The notes below the pieces were generated by a model. It was not told the origin of the DNA. It saw only the letters and a list, made by a program, of their open reading frames with translations, and did not search any database. A stretch of DNA of 38,720 nucleotides, taken from contig CAIKFU010000012.1 in NCBI GenBank assembly GCA_903826775.1, positions 1 through 38,720 of the forward strand, written 5' to 3'. The translations under genes were made by a program, and so were the position numbers. Each line of letters begins with the position of its first letter. Position 1 is the stretch's first letter. Below, piece after piece: positions 27,593 to 36,433 of this stretch. This DNA is from an uncultured beta proteobacterium. Its GTDB lineage: Bacteria; Pseudomonadota; Gammaproteobacteria; Burkholderiales; Burkholderiaceae.

Positions 27593-28468
27593 ATGAATGA
27601 AGATTTAAAAAGCAATAGAAGAAATTTTATGAAAGCTTCTGGAATTACGGTTACCAGTTTGGGGGTTGGTTATGTTGCAGCATCCAATCCGGTATTGGCT
27701 GCTGCGATTCAAACGGATTTTTCCGGGATACGCGCAGGCGAAGAGCTGATTCCGGTCTCAGGGATTTCGATACCGGCATATGTTTCCCGTCCTGAAAAAT
27801 CAACAGGATCATTGCCAATCATTATCGTGGTGAGTGAAATATTTGGGGTGCATGAACATATCGCTGATATAACAAGGCGATTTGCGAAATTGGGGTATTT
27901 GGCGATAGCCCCCGAATTTTTCTATCGTGCAGGCGATCCCAACCAATATGGCACGATTGCGGAAATCTTTACGAATATCATTTCTAAAACATCGGACGCT
28001 CAAGTTTTAGGCGATTTGCAGGCGGCCCTAGCTTGGGCTGGATCTCACGGTGGAGATTTAAAACGCGTCGGTGTTACTGGATTTTGTTGGGGTGGTCGCA
28101 TTACTTGGTTGGCTGCAACGTTGCCTCAGGTGAGGTCCGGGGTGGCGTGGTACGGCCGCCTGGTTGGCGATAAAACCGAAGGAAATCCAAGGCATCCGGT
28201 GGATGTTGCGAATGAGCTAAAGGCGCCCGTTCTTGGTTTGTATGGTGGAGCGGATACCGGAATACCTGTGGATACAGTGGAAAAAATGCGCGCGGCATTG
28301 ACAATGGCCTCTTCTAATAATTCTGCAGCAAAGGCTTCTCGTATTGAGGTCTATCCAGATACCCCCCATGCATTTAATGCGGATTATCGTGAATCCTATC
28401 GAGCTGGACCTGCCCAAGATGCTTGGAAAAAGTGTTTAGATTGGTTCAAACACGCCGGGGTAGTATGA
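27593..28468 (+). CDS. Dienelactone-hydrolase-family protein with Tat signal
   Basis: This is an alpha/beta hydrolase of 291 residues. The N-terminus SNRRNFMKASG is a twin-arginine motif followed by a moderately hydrophobic stretch ending PVLAAA, so export in folded form is likely. The catalytic triad of the dienelactone hydrolase family is visible: C165 in VTGFCWGGR, D221 in YGGADTGIP and H259 in PDTPHAFN. The substrate is unknown; the family includes carboxymethylenebutenolidases and many unassigned esterases. ATG 27593 has GGAGAG five bases upstream. It starts 21 bases after polA and overlaps the ZIP gene as ATGA. Confidence 0.87.
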   Translation: MNEDLKSNRRNFMKASGITVTSLGVGYVAASNPVLAAAIQTDFSGIRAGEELIPVSGISIPAYVSRPEKSTGSLPIIIVVSEIFGVHEHIADITRRFAKLGYLAIAPEFFYRAGDPNQYGTIAEIFTNIISKTSDAQVLGDLQAALAWAGSHGGDLKRVGVTGFCWGGRITWLAATLPQVRSGVAWYGRLVGDKTEGNPRHPVDVANELKAPVLGLYGGADTGIPVDTVEKMRAALTMASSNNSAAKASRIEVYPDTPHAFNADYRESYRAGPAQDAWKKCLDWFKHAGVV

Positions 28469-29238
28469 CGGCACTTCAAAGCATTATTTTGGTTACAGCG
28501 CTTGCTGGTACTGCAAGCGTATTGGTAGCAGCCACTTTTTCGTTGGCTCTCCTTGCGAGAATGGTTGACCATATGGTGAGCTTATCGGTCGGGATATTGC
28601 TTGCTACTGCATTGCTACATTCCCTACCTGAAGCATTTGAATTGCCTGATGCCAATCCACAATTATTGTTTGCCACTTTATTGGCCGGTTTGCTTGGATT
28701 TTTCTTGCTGGAAAAGATTGCGCTTTTACGCCATGATCATCATCATGAGGGCGATGGGCATAATCATCACCATGGTCATGATGCCGAGGTGGCCGGACGA
28801 AGCGGCTGGATGATCTTGGTTGGCGATGGCCTTCATAATTTTGTCGATGGAGTTTTGATCGCCGCGGCATTTATGGCTGATCAGCAAGTGGGCATTTTTA
28901 CTGCAATCGCAATCATTGCGCATGAGATTCCTCAGGAAATTGGGGATTTCATTGTGCTGTTGAATGCGGGCTTTTCCAGGCAGCGCGCTTTGTTTTACAA
29001 CTTTATTTGTGGTTTGTCGGCAGTGGTTGGCGGGGTATTAGCATACTTTTTTTTAGAAAAAACGCATGCAGTAATGCCTTATTTGCTGGTGATTGCTTCT
29101 AGTAGTTTTATTTATATTGCGGTAAGCGATTTGATTCCACAAATGCATAGTCGGCCTTATTGGGCTGAATCATTGCGTCAAATCGCATTAATTTCATGCG
29201 GAGTCGGGTTTGTAGTCTTGCTTTCAATAATGCATTAA
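28465..29238 (+). CDS. ZIP-family divalent metal transporter
   Basis: This inner-membrane metal importer of 257 residues has about eight predicted spans. A histidine-rich cytoplasmic loop at residues 90-106 (HDHHHEGDGHNHHHGHD) separates the early helices from the metal-binding helices, which show HNFVDG at 124-129 and HEIPQEIGD at 153-161, the binuclear metal site of ZIP proteins. Zinc or iron is the likely cargo, but specificity cannot be read here. ATG 28465 overlaps the preceding hydrolase stop as ATGA, so the frame extending upstream from 28423 is not the real start. No metal-regulator site was recognised. Confidence 0.9.
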   Translation: MTALQSIILVTALAGTASVLVAATFSLALLARMVDHMVSLSVGILLATALLHSLPEAFELPDANPQLLFATLLAGLLGFFLLEKIALLRHDHHHEGDGHNHHHGHDAEVAGRSGWMILVGDGLHNFVDGVLIAAAFMADQQVGIFTAIAIIAHEIPQEIGDFIVLLNAGFSRQRALFYNFICGLSAVVGGVLAYFFLEKTHAVMPYLLVIASSSFIYIAVSDLIPQMHSRPYWAESLRQIALISCGVGFVVLLSIMH

Positions 29239-29278
29239 TGCAATTGTGCCGGCTCGATTGGGTTTTGAAATACTGTCT

Positions 29279-30109
29279 TTAGATTTCAATGGGTCTATTT
29301 GGGTCGGCACACCATTCACTCCAGCTGCCGGCATATAGATGGGATCCGGTAAGGCCCGCCACCTCCATGGCAAGGAGGTTGTGGCATGCGGTGACTCCCG
29401 ATCCGCATTGGTGAATGACTGTTGACGCTTTTGTATTTCCAAGTAATGAGACAAATTCTTTGTAGAGCTGTTCTGGCGACTTAAATTGCCCGGAAACCAG
29501 ATTCTCCTTAAAAAAACGATTGAGTGCACCTGGGATGTGTCCGCCTACTGGATCTAAGGTTTCATTTTGCCCTTGAAAACGATCATTGGCGCGTGCATCG
29601 ATGATGGTATTTTGTTTTGTAGAAATATTTTCCAGTACCGAACTCACAAGGCAGAGGTTCAAGTATGGGCGGGGTTCAATTTTTTGATTCAAGGGGGTTG
29701 GCTTGCGCGGCATTGTGCCGATTGGACCATTCCATGCATCTAGACCACCATCAAGAACTTGTACGCTTGTATGCCCTGTGGATCGCAATAGCCACCAGAG
29801 GCGGCTGGCGTATACCGAACCTTGATTGTCGTAGGCAATAACACGAGCCAGCGGATCAATGCCGAGATCTTCTTGGGTTTTTGCCCAGCCTTCAGGGCTT
29901 GGAAGGGGATGGCGGCCATTAATGCCATTCTTTTTACCAGAGAGGTTTTTATCTAAATCAACATAAATTGCGCCGGGAATGTGGCCTTCTTCGTAGGCAG
30001 ATCTTCCGGCTTCGGTGTTTGCTAGATCAAACCGACAATCGCAAACTAGGACGTTTGCACCGCTATTTAAAAGTTCCTCTAATTGATTTGCAGTAATTAA
30101 GGGGGTCAT
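29279..30109 (-). CDS. sseA: Thiosulfate/3-mercaptopyruvate sulfurtransferase (tandem rhodanese, SseA-like)
   Basis: This 276-residue protein has two rhodanese domains. The first, non-catalytic, contains VCDCRFDL and GHIPGAIYVDLDKNLSG; the second contains IDARANDRFQG and GGHIPGALNRFF. The active loop has C235 in HQCGSGVTACH, and CGSGVTA is the form typical of mercaptopyruvate sulfurtransferases rather than thiosulfate rhodaneses (CRKGVTA). It follows the Rieske oxygenase gene by 25 bases on the same strand and is probably co-transcribed. The reason for that pairing is not evident. Confidence 0.9.
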   Translation of the reverse strand: MTPLITANQLEELLNSGANVLVCDCRFDLANTEAGRSAYEEGHIPGAIYVDLDKNLSGKKNGINGRHPLPSPEGWAKTQEDLGIDPLARVIAYDNQGSVYASRLWWLLRSTGHTSVQVLDGGLDAWNGPIGTMPRKPTPLNQKIEPRPYLNLCLVSSVLENISTKQNTIIDARANDRFQGQNETLDPVGGHIPGALNRFFKENLVSGQFKSPEQLYKEFVSLLGNTKASTVIHQCGSGVTACHNLLAMEVAGLTGSHLYAGSWSEWCADPNRPIEI

Positions 30110-30134
30110 ATTGGTTGCAATTGTTGATTGAATA

Positions 30135-31241
30135 TTATTTATTTTGATAGTTCATAACACGACGATACCATTCATGGAAATGCTGCATCCCATCTTCCAT
30201 TGGGCTTTGGTAGGGGCCGACTTCGTTGAGGCCGCGGTTTAGAAGAGCTGTTCTACCTGCGTCCATTCGTTCTGCTATTTCATCATCTTCAATACACGTT
30301 TCCATGTATGCTGCGCGCTCTGCTTCGACAAACTCGCGCTCAAATAGGGCAATCTCTTCAGGATAGTAAAACTCAACTATATTGCGAGTTTTATTCAGAC
30401 CCAATGGATGAAGTGTTGATATGCAAAGGACTCCTGGATACCATTCAACCATCACATTTGGGTAATAGGTAAGCCAAATTGCTCCGTGTCGGGGTGTTTT
30501 TCCTTGACTATGTCGCAGAACGGCTTCATGCCATTTGCGATACACAGATGTTCCTGGGGAGGATAGATTTTTGTGAATCCCAACGGTTTGAACGCTGTGC
30601 CACTCCCCAAATTCCCATCGCAAGTCTTCGCAAGAGACAAATTTTCCCAGTCCGGGATGGAAGGGGACGACATGATAGTCTTCAAGATAAACCTCGATGA
30701 AGGTTTTCCAGTTGTAATTGCAATCATGGACTTCAATATGGTCGAGTTGGTAGCCTTCAAACTTCAGGTCATCAGCTATACCGAGGTTTTTAAGATCGGT
30801 CTTTACATCGCGGGGGCCTTCAAAGAGAAGCCCCTGCCAATTTTGCAAAGGGGATTTGCTCAATTTTAAGCAGGGCTTATCCTCAAAATGCGGTGCGCCA
30901 AGTAAGTCTCCTGAAAGGTCGTAAGTCCAGCGATGCAAAGGGCAAACGATATTTTCGGTTTGACCGGCACCATTGAGCATCAAAGCTTGGCGATGGCGGC
31001 ATACATTTGAGAGTAGTTCAACGCCGGCAGCATTGCGAACCAGGATTCGCCCCTCATTTTCTGCGTTCAAGGTGCGATAGGATCCGATTTCGGGAACCAT
31101 CAGTTCATGGCCGATATAGCCAGGCCCCTGCTTGAAAAGCAGTTCAAGCTCACGTTGATATAAATCAACGTCAAAATATGCCGAAACCGGCAATTGAAGA
31201 TTGGACGGCGCAAGCTTCTGCGCGGCAGCCAGATTAGTCAT
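30135..31241 (-). CDS. Rieske non-heme iron oxygenase, alpha-subunit type
   Basis: This 368-residue protein has an N-terminal Rieske 2Fe-2S domain with ligands C81, H83, C100 and H103 (VCRHRQ and VCPLHRWTYD). The C-terminal domain has a mononuclear iron site with H190 and H195 in YLEDYHVVPFH and a probable third ligand in the C-terminal EDGMQHF region. E187 occupies the place of the bridging aspartate of naphthalene dioxygenase, as in carnitine- and glycine-betaine-type monooxygenases. The substrate is unknown, and no reductase is adjacent. I chose ATG 31241, preceded by GGGGAG; a GTG at 31250 is also in frame. Automated labels such as aromatic-ring dioxygenase would be over-specific. Confidence 0.85.
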   Translation of the reverse strand: MTNLAAAQKLAPSNLQLPVSAYFDVDLYQRELELLFKQGPGYIGHELMVPEIGSYRTLNAENEGRILVRNAAGVELLSNVCRHRQALMLNGAGQTENIVCPLHRWTYDLSGDLLGAPHFEDKPCLKLSKSPLQNWQGLLFEGPRDVKTDLKNLGIADDLKFEGYQLDHIEVHDCNYNWKTFIEVYLEDYHVVPFHPGLGKFVSCEDLRWEFGEWHSVQTVGIHKNLSSPGTSVYRKWHEAVLRHSQGKTPRHGAIWLTYYPNVMVEWYPGVLCISTLHPLGLNKTRNIVEFYYPEEIALFEREFVEAERAAYMETCIEDDEIAERMDAGRTALLNRGLNEVGPYQSPMEDGMQHFHEWYRRVMNYQNK

Positions 31242-31284
31242 TCTCCCCACCCCCGAAAACGTCAGCCGAAGCTAAGCGGAATAA

Positions 31285-31331
31285 CCAATCCAACCATCGA
31301 CGAGTCGATATTGGAAAGGAAGGGTTGGATT
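31285..31331. repeat. Overlapping inverted repeats between the Rieske gene and xseB
   Basis: Three pairings occur in this divergent gap: AATCCAACC (31287-31295) with GGTTGGATT (31323-31331); ATCGAC with GTCGAT around a 2-base loop (31296-31309); and CCAAT (31285-31289) with ATTGG (31310-31314). The first and third share bases and cannot form together. They may be operator sites or part of a 5' leader; no regulator is nearby. Confidence 0.45.
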
Positions 31332-31398
31332 ATACCCTTCGGAGGTTTCTCGCATTAATATGTAAGGCTGTTTGTACGGTGAAAATAAAGGGGAAGCT

Positions 31399-31632
31399 AT
31401 GCCAGCAAAAAAATCTGAAAGCCAAAAAGACGGTCTTGCGCCTCAAATTGACCCGGCATTGCGTTATGAGGACGCTGTTAAAGAGCTTGAAAAGCTCATT
31501 GTGGACATGGAGTCTGGAAAATTCTCGCTTGAAGAGACTTTATTGGCTTACCAGCGGGGGGCGGCACTCCTAAAACATTGTCAGGCTATGTTGCTGCAGG
31601 TTGAGCAGCAAGTTCGAGTTTTTGAGGGTTGA
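31399..31632 (+). CDS. xseB: Exodeoxyribonuclease VII small subunit
   Basis: This 77-residue partner of XseA is a subunit of the single-strand-specific exonuclease VII. The conserved core is RYEDAVKELEKLIVDMESGK followed by FSLEETLLAYQRGAALLKHCQ, a helical hairpin diagnostic of XseB. ATG 31399 is preceded by AGGGG at good spacing, so the frame opening at 31372 is not the start. It overlaps or abuts ispA, the usual xseB-ispA-dxs order in proteobacteria. Confidence 0.94.
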   Translation: MPAKKSESQKDGLAPQIDPALRYEDAVKELEKLIVDMESGKFSLEETLLAYQRGAALLKHCQAMLLQVEQQVRVFEG

Positions 31633-31634
31633 TC

Positions 31635-32525
31635 TTGATTTTGGAATACAACTTTGAATTATGGCTAAAAGCCGGCGCAAAAAGGATTGAATCCGCGCTT
31701 GCGCTTTTGCTGGACCTCGAAGAAACAACGCCTGCTAGATTGCATCAAGCAATGCGTTATGCGGCACAAGGTGGTGGAAAGAGAATTCGTCCGCTCTTGG
31801 TTTATGCGGTTGGGGAACTGGGAGAGGTGAATCCGTCAACGTTGGATTGTGCTGCGGTGGCAATCGAGCTCATCCATGCCTATTCTTTGGTGCATGACGA
31901 CTTGCCATGTATGGACAACGATGATTTTCGTCGCGGACGGGCCACGGTTCATAAAGCCTTTGACGAGGCTACCGCCTTGTTAGTGGGCGATGCATTGCAA
32001 ACGCGTGCTTTTGAGGTATTGGCGAATGCCCCTTGCGATGCGGAGTCACGCATTTCGATGGTTGGTTCTCTTGCTTCTGCAGCGGGATCCCGTGGAATGG
32101 CGGGTGGCCAAGCGATTGATCTGGAGAGTGTTGGAAAAAAACTGGATTTGGTGGGTTTAAAACAAATGCACGCGATGAAAACCGGCGCTTTGTTGGCGTG
32201 TTCCGTGCGTCTAGGTGGTATCGTCGCTCATCTGTCACCATCCGATTTGAGTAGCCTAGATCGATATGCTGAAGTTTTGGGTTTAGCATTTCAGATTGTG
32301 GACGATATTTTGGATGTAACTGCGGATAGTCAGACTTTGGGTAAGACGGCTGGTAAAGATGCTGCAAACGATAAGCCAACTTATGTAGCCTTGATGGGTT
32401 TAGACTATGCGCAAAGGCAGGTTGAGGAATTACGGGAGAGGGCGGTTGACTGTTTAAAAGACTTTGGTTTTGCAGCTCAACCTTTAAGAGATTTGGCAGG
32501 CTTGGTGGTAAATCGGAATAAATAA
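31635..32525 (+). CDS. ispA: Farnesyl (geranyl) diphosphate synthase
   Basis: This enzyme condenses IPP with DMAPP and geranyl diphosphate to make farnesyl diphosphate. It has about 296 residues. [16 protein letters not shown] is followed by the first aspartate-rich motif [15 protein letters not shown] near residue 88, and the second is [12 protein letters not shown] near 223. The product length is assigned from the [10 protein letters not shown] form, typical of bacterial short-chain synthases. No ATG is available near the N-terminus, so it starts at a TTG. The TTG at 31635 has GAGGG six bases upstream; a TTG at 31629, overlapping the xseB stop, is an alternative. Confidence 0.92.
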   Translation: MILEYNFELWLKAGAKRIESALALLLDLEETTPARLHQAMRYAAQGGGKRIRPLLVYAVGELGEVNPSTLDCAAVAIELIHAYSLVHDDLPCMDNDDFRRGRATVHKAFDEATALLVGDALQTRAFEVLANAPCDAESRISMVGSLASAAGSRGMAGGQAIDLESVGKKLDLVGLKQMHAMKTGALLACSVRLGGIVAHLSPSDLSSLDRYAEVLGLAFQIVDDILDVTADSQTLGKTAGKDAANDKPTYVALMGLDYAQRQVEELRERAVDCLKDFGFAAQPLRDLAGLVVNRNK

Positions 32526-32565
32526 AAAACCAAGCGCTGGTTTGATAAGTAAATCGCAAATAAAT

Positions 32566-34464
32566 ATGATCTTGAAATCCATTAATAATCCTAGCGATTT
32601 AAGAATGCTAGAACGCGAACAGTTGCCTGCATTGGCAGAGGAATTGCGGCAGTTCGTGATCGATTCGGTTTCAAAAACAGGTGGCCACCTGTCCTCAAAT
32701 TTAGGTACGATTGAGCTGGCTATAGCGTTGCATTATGTTTTTAATACCCCGCACGACCGATTAGTGTGGGACGTGGGTCATCAAAGCTACCCCCATAAAA
32801 TTTTGACTGGTCGTCGTGACCGAATGGGAACGCTTCGCCAGTTAAATGGTCTGTCGGGTTTCCCTAGGAGGTCTGAGAGTCAGTATGACGCGTTTGGGAC
32901 GGGCCATTCCTCAACTAGTATTTCTGCGGCAATGGGAATGGCCAGAGCCTTTCAAACCAAAGGCGAGAAACATGTTGCTGTAGCAGTCATTGGCGATGGT
33001 GCCATGACGGGCGGAATGGCTTTTGAGGCAATGAATAATGCCGGGGTCTATGAGGACCTGCCGTTAGTGGTGATCTTGAACGACAACGATATGTCAATCT
33101 CCCCAGCGGTTGGCGCATTGAATCGGTATCTGGCCCGCTTGCTGAGTGGCAATCTTTATTCGGCAACAAAAAAAGGGATTGATAGCGTCTTATCCATTGC
33201 CCCGCCATTGCGCAAATTTGCTAGGCGACTTGAGGATCACGCTATCGGAATGGTGTCCCATTCGAATATTTTTCATGATTTTGGGTTTCACTATTTTGGG
33301 CCTATAGACGGCCATGATTTAGATGCGCTGATACCGATGATGCAAAATGTTCGGCGCTTGGCTCTAGAAGGTGGGGGCCCGCAATTTCTTCATGTGGTGA
33401 CTCGTAAAGGTCAGGGATATGAATTGGCCGAAGCCGATCCAGTGCTCTATCATGGCCCTGGAAAATTTAATCCTCAAGAAGGGATCCAGTCTGTTGGCGG
33501 CGGTAAGAAAACGTTTACTCAAGTGTTCGGCGATTGGCTGTGCGATATGGCAGAGAAAGACCCCCTGCTGGTTGGCATTACTCCTGCGATGCGCGAAGGA
33601 TCTGGTTTGGTCGAGTTTGAAAAGCGTTTTCCTGACCGTTACTATGATGTTGGCATTGCGGAACAGCATTCGGTTACTTTTGCAGCCGGTTTGGCTTGCG
33701 AAGGCATGAAGCCGGTAGTAGCAATTTACTCAACCTTTATGCAGCGAGCTTACGACCAATTGATTCATGATGTGGCGCTTCAGGATTTGCCAATTCTATT
33801 TGCCCTAGATCGAGCAGGTTTGGTAGGCGCGGATGGTGCCACTCATGCGGGCGCTTTCGATATTCCTTTCTTGCGTTGTATTCCGAATATGCTGGTCATG
33901 ACTCCCGCTGATGAGCTTGAATGCCGCGATCTATTGACTACCGCCTACCATCAACCTCATCCCAGTGCGGTACGTTACCCGCGTGGCTCAGGAATTGGAA
34001 CGGTTCCTTCAAAAGAACTGCGAACGGTTCCCTTTGGCAAGGGGGAGGTAAGGCGCAAGTCTTGTGCGGCTGCAGGCAAAAGATTGGCAATTCTGGCTTT
34101 TGGATCTTTGTTATACCCGGCTTTGGATGTGGCGGAACTGTTGGATGCAACGGTAGTCAATATGCGTTTTGTTAAGCCGTTGGATGTTGAATTATTAAAA
34201 AATTTAGCCCAAGAGCATGATTTTTTCGTTTCGGTTGAAGACGGCGCTATTCAAGGCGGTGCCGGAAGTGCTTGTTTAGAGGCTTTGAATGCAATGAGCA
34301 TTGTTAAGCCATTGCTGCAACTGGGTTTGCCGGATGAGTTTATCGAGCATGGAGATTACGGCTTGCTGATGGCAAAGTGCGGTCTAGATGTAGAGGGAAT
34401 GATCCAGTCTATAGTTAGACGGTTCCCCAGCCTTATTGTCGACCCAGTGTCGGTTGGGAAGTAA
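32566..34464 (+). CDS. dxs: 1-deoxy-D-xylulose-5-phosphate synthase
   Basis: This TPP enzyme makes DXP from pyruvate and glyceraldehyde-3-phosphate, the first step of the MEP pathway. The 632 residues are full length. H41 lies in [29 protein letters not shown] follows, and the TPP/Mg site is [18 protein letters not shown] (143-160). E366 in [17 protein letters not shown] is the conserved thiamin-activating glutamate. The C-terminal transketolase domain has RYPRGSG. ATG 32566 lacks a Shine-Dalgarno site and begins 40 bases after ispA. It converges with tsaD across 28 bases that show no clear terminator. Confidence 0.97.
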   Translation: MILKSINNPSDLRMLEREQLPALAEELRQFVIDSVSKTGGHLSSNLGTIELAIALHYVFNTPHDRLVWDVGHQSYPHKILTGRRDRMGTLRQLNGLSGFPRRSESQYDAFGTGHSSTSISAAMGMARAFQTKGEKHVAVAVIGDGAMTGGMAFEAMNNAGVYEDLPLVVILNDNDMSISPAVGALNRYLARLLSGNLYSATKKGIDSVLSIAPPLRKFARRLEDHAIGMVSHSNIFHDFGFHYFGPIDGHDLDALIPMMQNVRRLALEGGGPQFLHVVTRKGQGYELAEADPVLYHGPGKFNPQEGIQSVGGGKKTFTQVFGDWLCDMAEKDPLLVGITPAMREGSGLVEFEKRFPDRYYDVGIAEQHSVTFAAGLACEGMKPVVAIYSTFMQRAYDQLIHDVALQDLPILFALDRAGLVGADGATHAGAFDIPFLRCIPNMLVMTPADELECRDLLTTAYHQPHPSAVRYPRGSGIGTVPSKELRTVPFGKGEVRRKSCAAAGKRLAILAFGSLLYPALDVAELLDATVVNMRFVKPLDVELLKNLAQEHDFFVSVEDGAIQGGAGSACLEALNAMSIVKPLLQLGLPDEFIEHGDYGLLMAKCGLDVEGMIQSIVRRFPSLIVDPVSVGK

Positions 34465-34492
34465 ACCGTTATTTTGGGTTGTACGTAAGCTC

Positions 34493-35563
34493 TTATAGAT
34501 TAGTACTTGTTAGATCCCAGCGAGGTTTAATATCAAAAGAACCGGATGCTTTGAATGGTTCCTTAAGCTGCGTGATAGCAAGCAACCTAAGGGCGCCTGC
34601 AAAAGCAATCATTACGCCGTTATCCGTGCAAAGCGCTAAGGGAGGGTAATGGACTTTAAATCCCTTCTGCCGGACTTTTTCATTTAAGGCGGATCGAAGT
34701 TGCAAATTTGCACCCACACCGCCAGCTAAAACCAAATCCTTGCATGAAGTGATTTCAAGTGCTTTCATTGCCTTGCTGACCAATACCTCAACTAAGGCGT
34801 CAACAAATGCGCGTGCAAGATCAGCGCGAAATTGCCCGATTTTCGTTGGATCGCTCGGTTCGTATTTCTTGACTTGGTTGAGTACTGCTGTTTTTAAACC
34901 TGAGAAAGAAAAATCTAGATTCCCAGAATGAAGCATGGGTTTTGGCAGTTCGAATCTGTCCGGATCCCCTAATTCAGCAAGTTGAGAAACGGCTGCGCCG
35001 CCTGGATAATCCAAGCCAAGTAATTTGGCTGTTTTATCAAAAGCCTCTCCAGCCGCATCGTCCAAGGTTTCTCCCAGCAGTTCGTAGTCGCCAATATTGT
35101 TTACGAGCATTAATTGCGTATGACCACCTGAAACCAAAAGGGCGATAAAAGGGAATTTAGGCGCTGATTCCCCCAGCAAAGGGGAAAGTAGGTGCCCTTC
35201 AAGGTGGTGTATACCAATAGCAGGGCATTTAAGAGCCACAGCCAAAGCCTGTCCAAAGGCGCTACCGACCAGCAATGCACCAGCAAGTCCAGGCCCTTGT
35301 GTATAGGAAATGGCATTAATTTGGCTAAGTTTTAGTTGGGCTTGCTCTAAGGCTTGGTCCAAAAGTGGCAAAAGACGTCGAATATGGTCGCGGGAGGCGA
35401 GTTCGGGGACAACCCCCCCGTATTCCCTGTGCATGGCGATTTGCGAGTGTAAAGCTTGCCCTAAGATACCTTTCGATGGCTTTTGACCGGCTTCCCAGGG
35501 GGAAGTGTCATATAGCGCTACTCCAGTCTCATCACAAGAAGTTTCTATTCCTAAAACAATCAT
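34493..35563 (-). CDS. tsaD: tRNA N6-adenosine threonylcarbamoyltransferase TsaD
   Basis: This universal enzyme transfers threonylcarbamoyl to A37 of ANN-decoding tRNAs, working with TsaB, TsaE and TsaC. The 356 residues include [19 protein letters not shown], the metal-binding H120 and H124 in [40 protein letters not shown] and [12 protein letters not shown]. The neighbouring rpsU, read in the opposite direction, is a classic tsaD/rpsU arrangement. The starts are 76 bases apart. Confidence 0.97.
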   Translation of the reverse strand: MIVLGIETSCDETGVALYDTSPWEAGQKPSKGILGQALHSQIAMHREYGGVVPELASRDHIRRLLPLLDQALEQAQLKLSQINAISYTQGPGLAGALLVGSAFGQALAVALKCPAIGIHHLEGHLLSPLLGESAPKFPFIALLVSGGHTQLMLVNNIGDYELLGETLDDAAGEAFDKTAKLLGLDYPGGAAVSQLAELGDPDRFELPKPMLHSGNLDFSFSGLKTAVLNQVKKYEPSDPTKIGQFRADLARAFVDALVEVLVSKAMKALEITSCKDLVLAGGVGANLQLRSALNEKVRQKGFKVHYPPLALCTDNGVMIAFAGALRLLAITQLKEPFKASGSFDIKPRWDLTSTNL

Positions 35564-35639
35564 TTTCCGCTTGGTCGTGATAGAATCAACGATTCAGTTA
35601 ATTTTCGATAATTTTCGAGCATATACGAGTTAAACAAGT

Positions 35640-35852
35640 ATGACTACAGTCCGCCTACGCGAAAACGAGCCTTTTGAAGTGGCATTACGCCGTTTCAAAC
35701 GCACTATTGAGAAAAATGGTCTTTTGACCGACTTGCGCGCGCGCGAGTTCTACGAGAAGCCAACAGCTGAACGTAAACGCAAGAAAGCTGCAGCTGCAAA
35801 ACGCCACTATAAGCGTTTGCGCAGTCAGATGCTGCCCAAGAAACTGTACTAA
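35640..35852 (+). CDS. rpsU: 30S ribosomal protein S21
   Basis: This small basic ribosomal protein has 70 residues, the expected size. [20 protein letters not shown] followed by [20 protein letters not shown] is the S21 signature, with the arginine/lysine-rich tail [20 protein letters not shown]. The upstream region holds a GATAAT (35607-35612) that could be a -10 box giving a 27-base leader, and ATTTTCGA occurs twice (35601-35608 and 35611-35618). No Shine-Dalgarno motif precedes the ATG. It heads the rpsU-yqeY-dnaG-rpoD macromolecular synthesis cluster. Confidence 0.97.
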   Translation: MTTVRLRENEPFEVALRRFKRTIEKNGLLTDLRAREFYEKPTAERKRKKAAAAKRHYKRLRSQMLPKKLY

Positions 35853-35901
35853 GCTTATATAAGCTGCACCTAGGGCCGCTCCATATTGAGCAGCTTTGAA
35901 G

Positions 35902-35937
35902 CCCGCTGACGGTTATGCGCAGCGGGTTTTTGCTTTT
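35902..35937 (+). terminator. Rho-independent terminator after rpsU
   Basis: CCCGCTG (35902-35908) pairs with CAGCGGG (35920-35926), followed by TTTTTGCTTTTTT. The hairpin is in the rpsU-yqeY gap. In E. coli a terminator between rpsU and dnaG lowers primase expression relative to S21; the same effect is likely here. Confidence 0.88.
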
Positions 35938-35969
35938 TTATTTTGTGTTTAACCGGATGGGGTGAATCT

Positions 35970-36416
35970 ATGGGTCTAAGGGAACAAATTACAGAGGATA
36001 TGAAATCGGCTATGCGCGCCAAGGAAGTGGCGCGTTTAGGAACGATTAGGCTTTTGTTGGCTGCGATTAAGCAGCGTGAGGTGGATGAGCGGATCGTGGT
36101 GGATGATGCCGGGGTTATCGCGCTCGTGGAAAAATTGATAAAGCAGCGGAAGGACTCCATCTCCCAGTTTGAAAAAGCGGGCCGTACAGATCTTGTAGAT
36201 ATTGAGGCAGCAGAACTGATCGTTTTGCAAGGCTATTTGCCGGCCCAGCTATCTGAAGCAGAGATCGCAATGGCGGTTGAGAAGGCGATTACTGCAGTAA
36301 ATGCAAGCGGACCACAAGATATGGGTAAGGTGATCGGATCGCTAAAAGCCCAGTTGGCTGGAAAGGCCGATATGGGAATTGTTTCTGGGCTCGTGAAAGC
36401 GGCACTCGCTAAGTAA
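35970..36416 (+). CDS. yqeY: GatB/YqeY domain-containing protein
   Basis: This 148-residue helical protein resembles the tRNA-binding C-terminal domain of GatB. It begins LREQITEDMKSAMRAKEVAR, then LGTIRLLLAAIKQREVDER, and contains LIKQRKDSISQFEKAGRTDL, VLQGYLPAQLSE and DMGKVIGSLKAQLAGKADMG, all typical of the family. The precise role is unknown; its genomic link to rpsU and dnaG is widespread in betaproteobacteria. GGGGTGA precedes ATG 35970, so the longer frame from 35943, which runs into the terminator tail, is unlikely. Confidence 0.93.
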   Translation: MGLREQITEDMKSAMRAKEVARLGTIRLLLAAIKQREVDERIVVDDAGVIALVEKLIKQRKDSISQFEKAGRTDLVDIEAAELIVLQGYLPAQLSEAEIAMAVEKAITAVNASGPQDMGKVIGSLKAQLAGKADMGIVSGLVKAALAK

Positions 36417-36433
36417 TTGACCCCTGCGGCCTA

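Noticed and set aside
31969..32559. 196-codon open frame on the minus strand over ispA
   Set aside because: It is antisense to ispA, whose aspartate-rich motifs are unmistakable. The translated frame shows no recognisable motif and has a composition rich in Pro, Ser and Gln, typical of a shadow frame.
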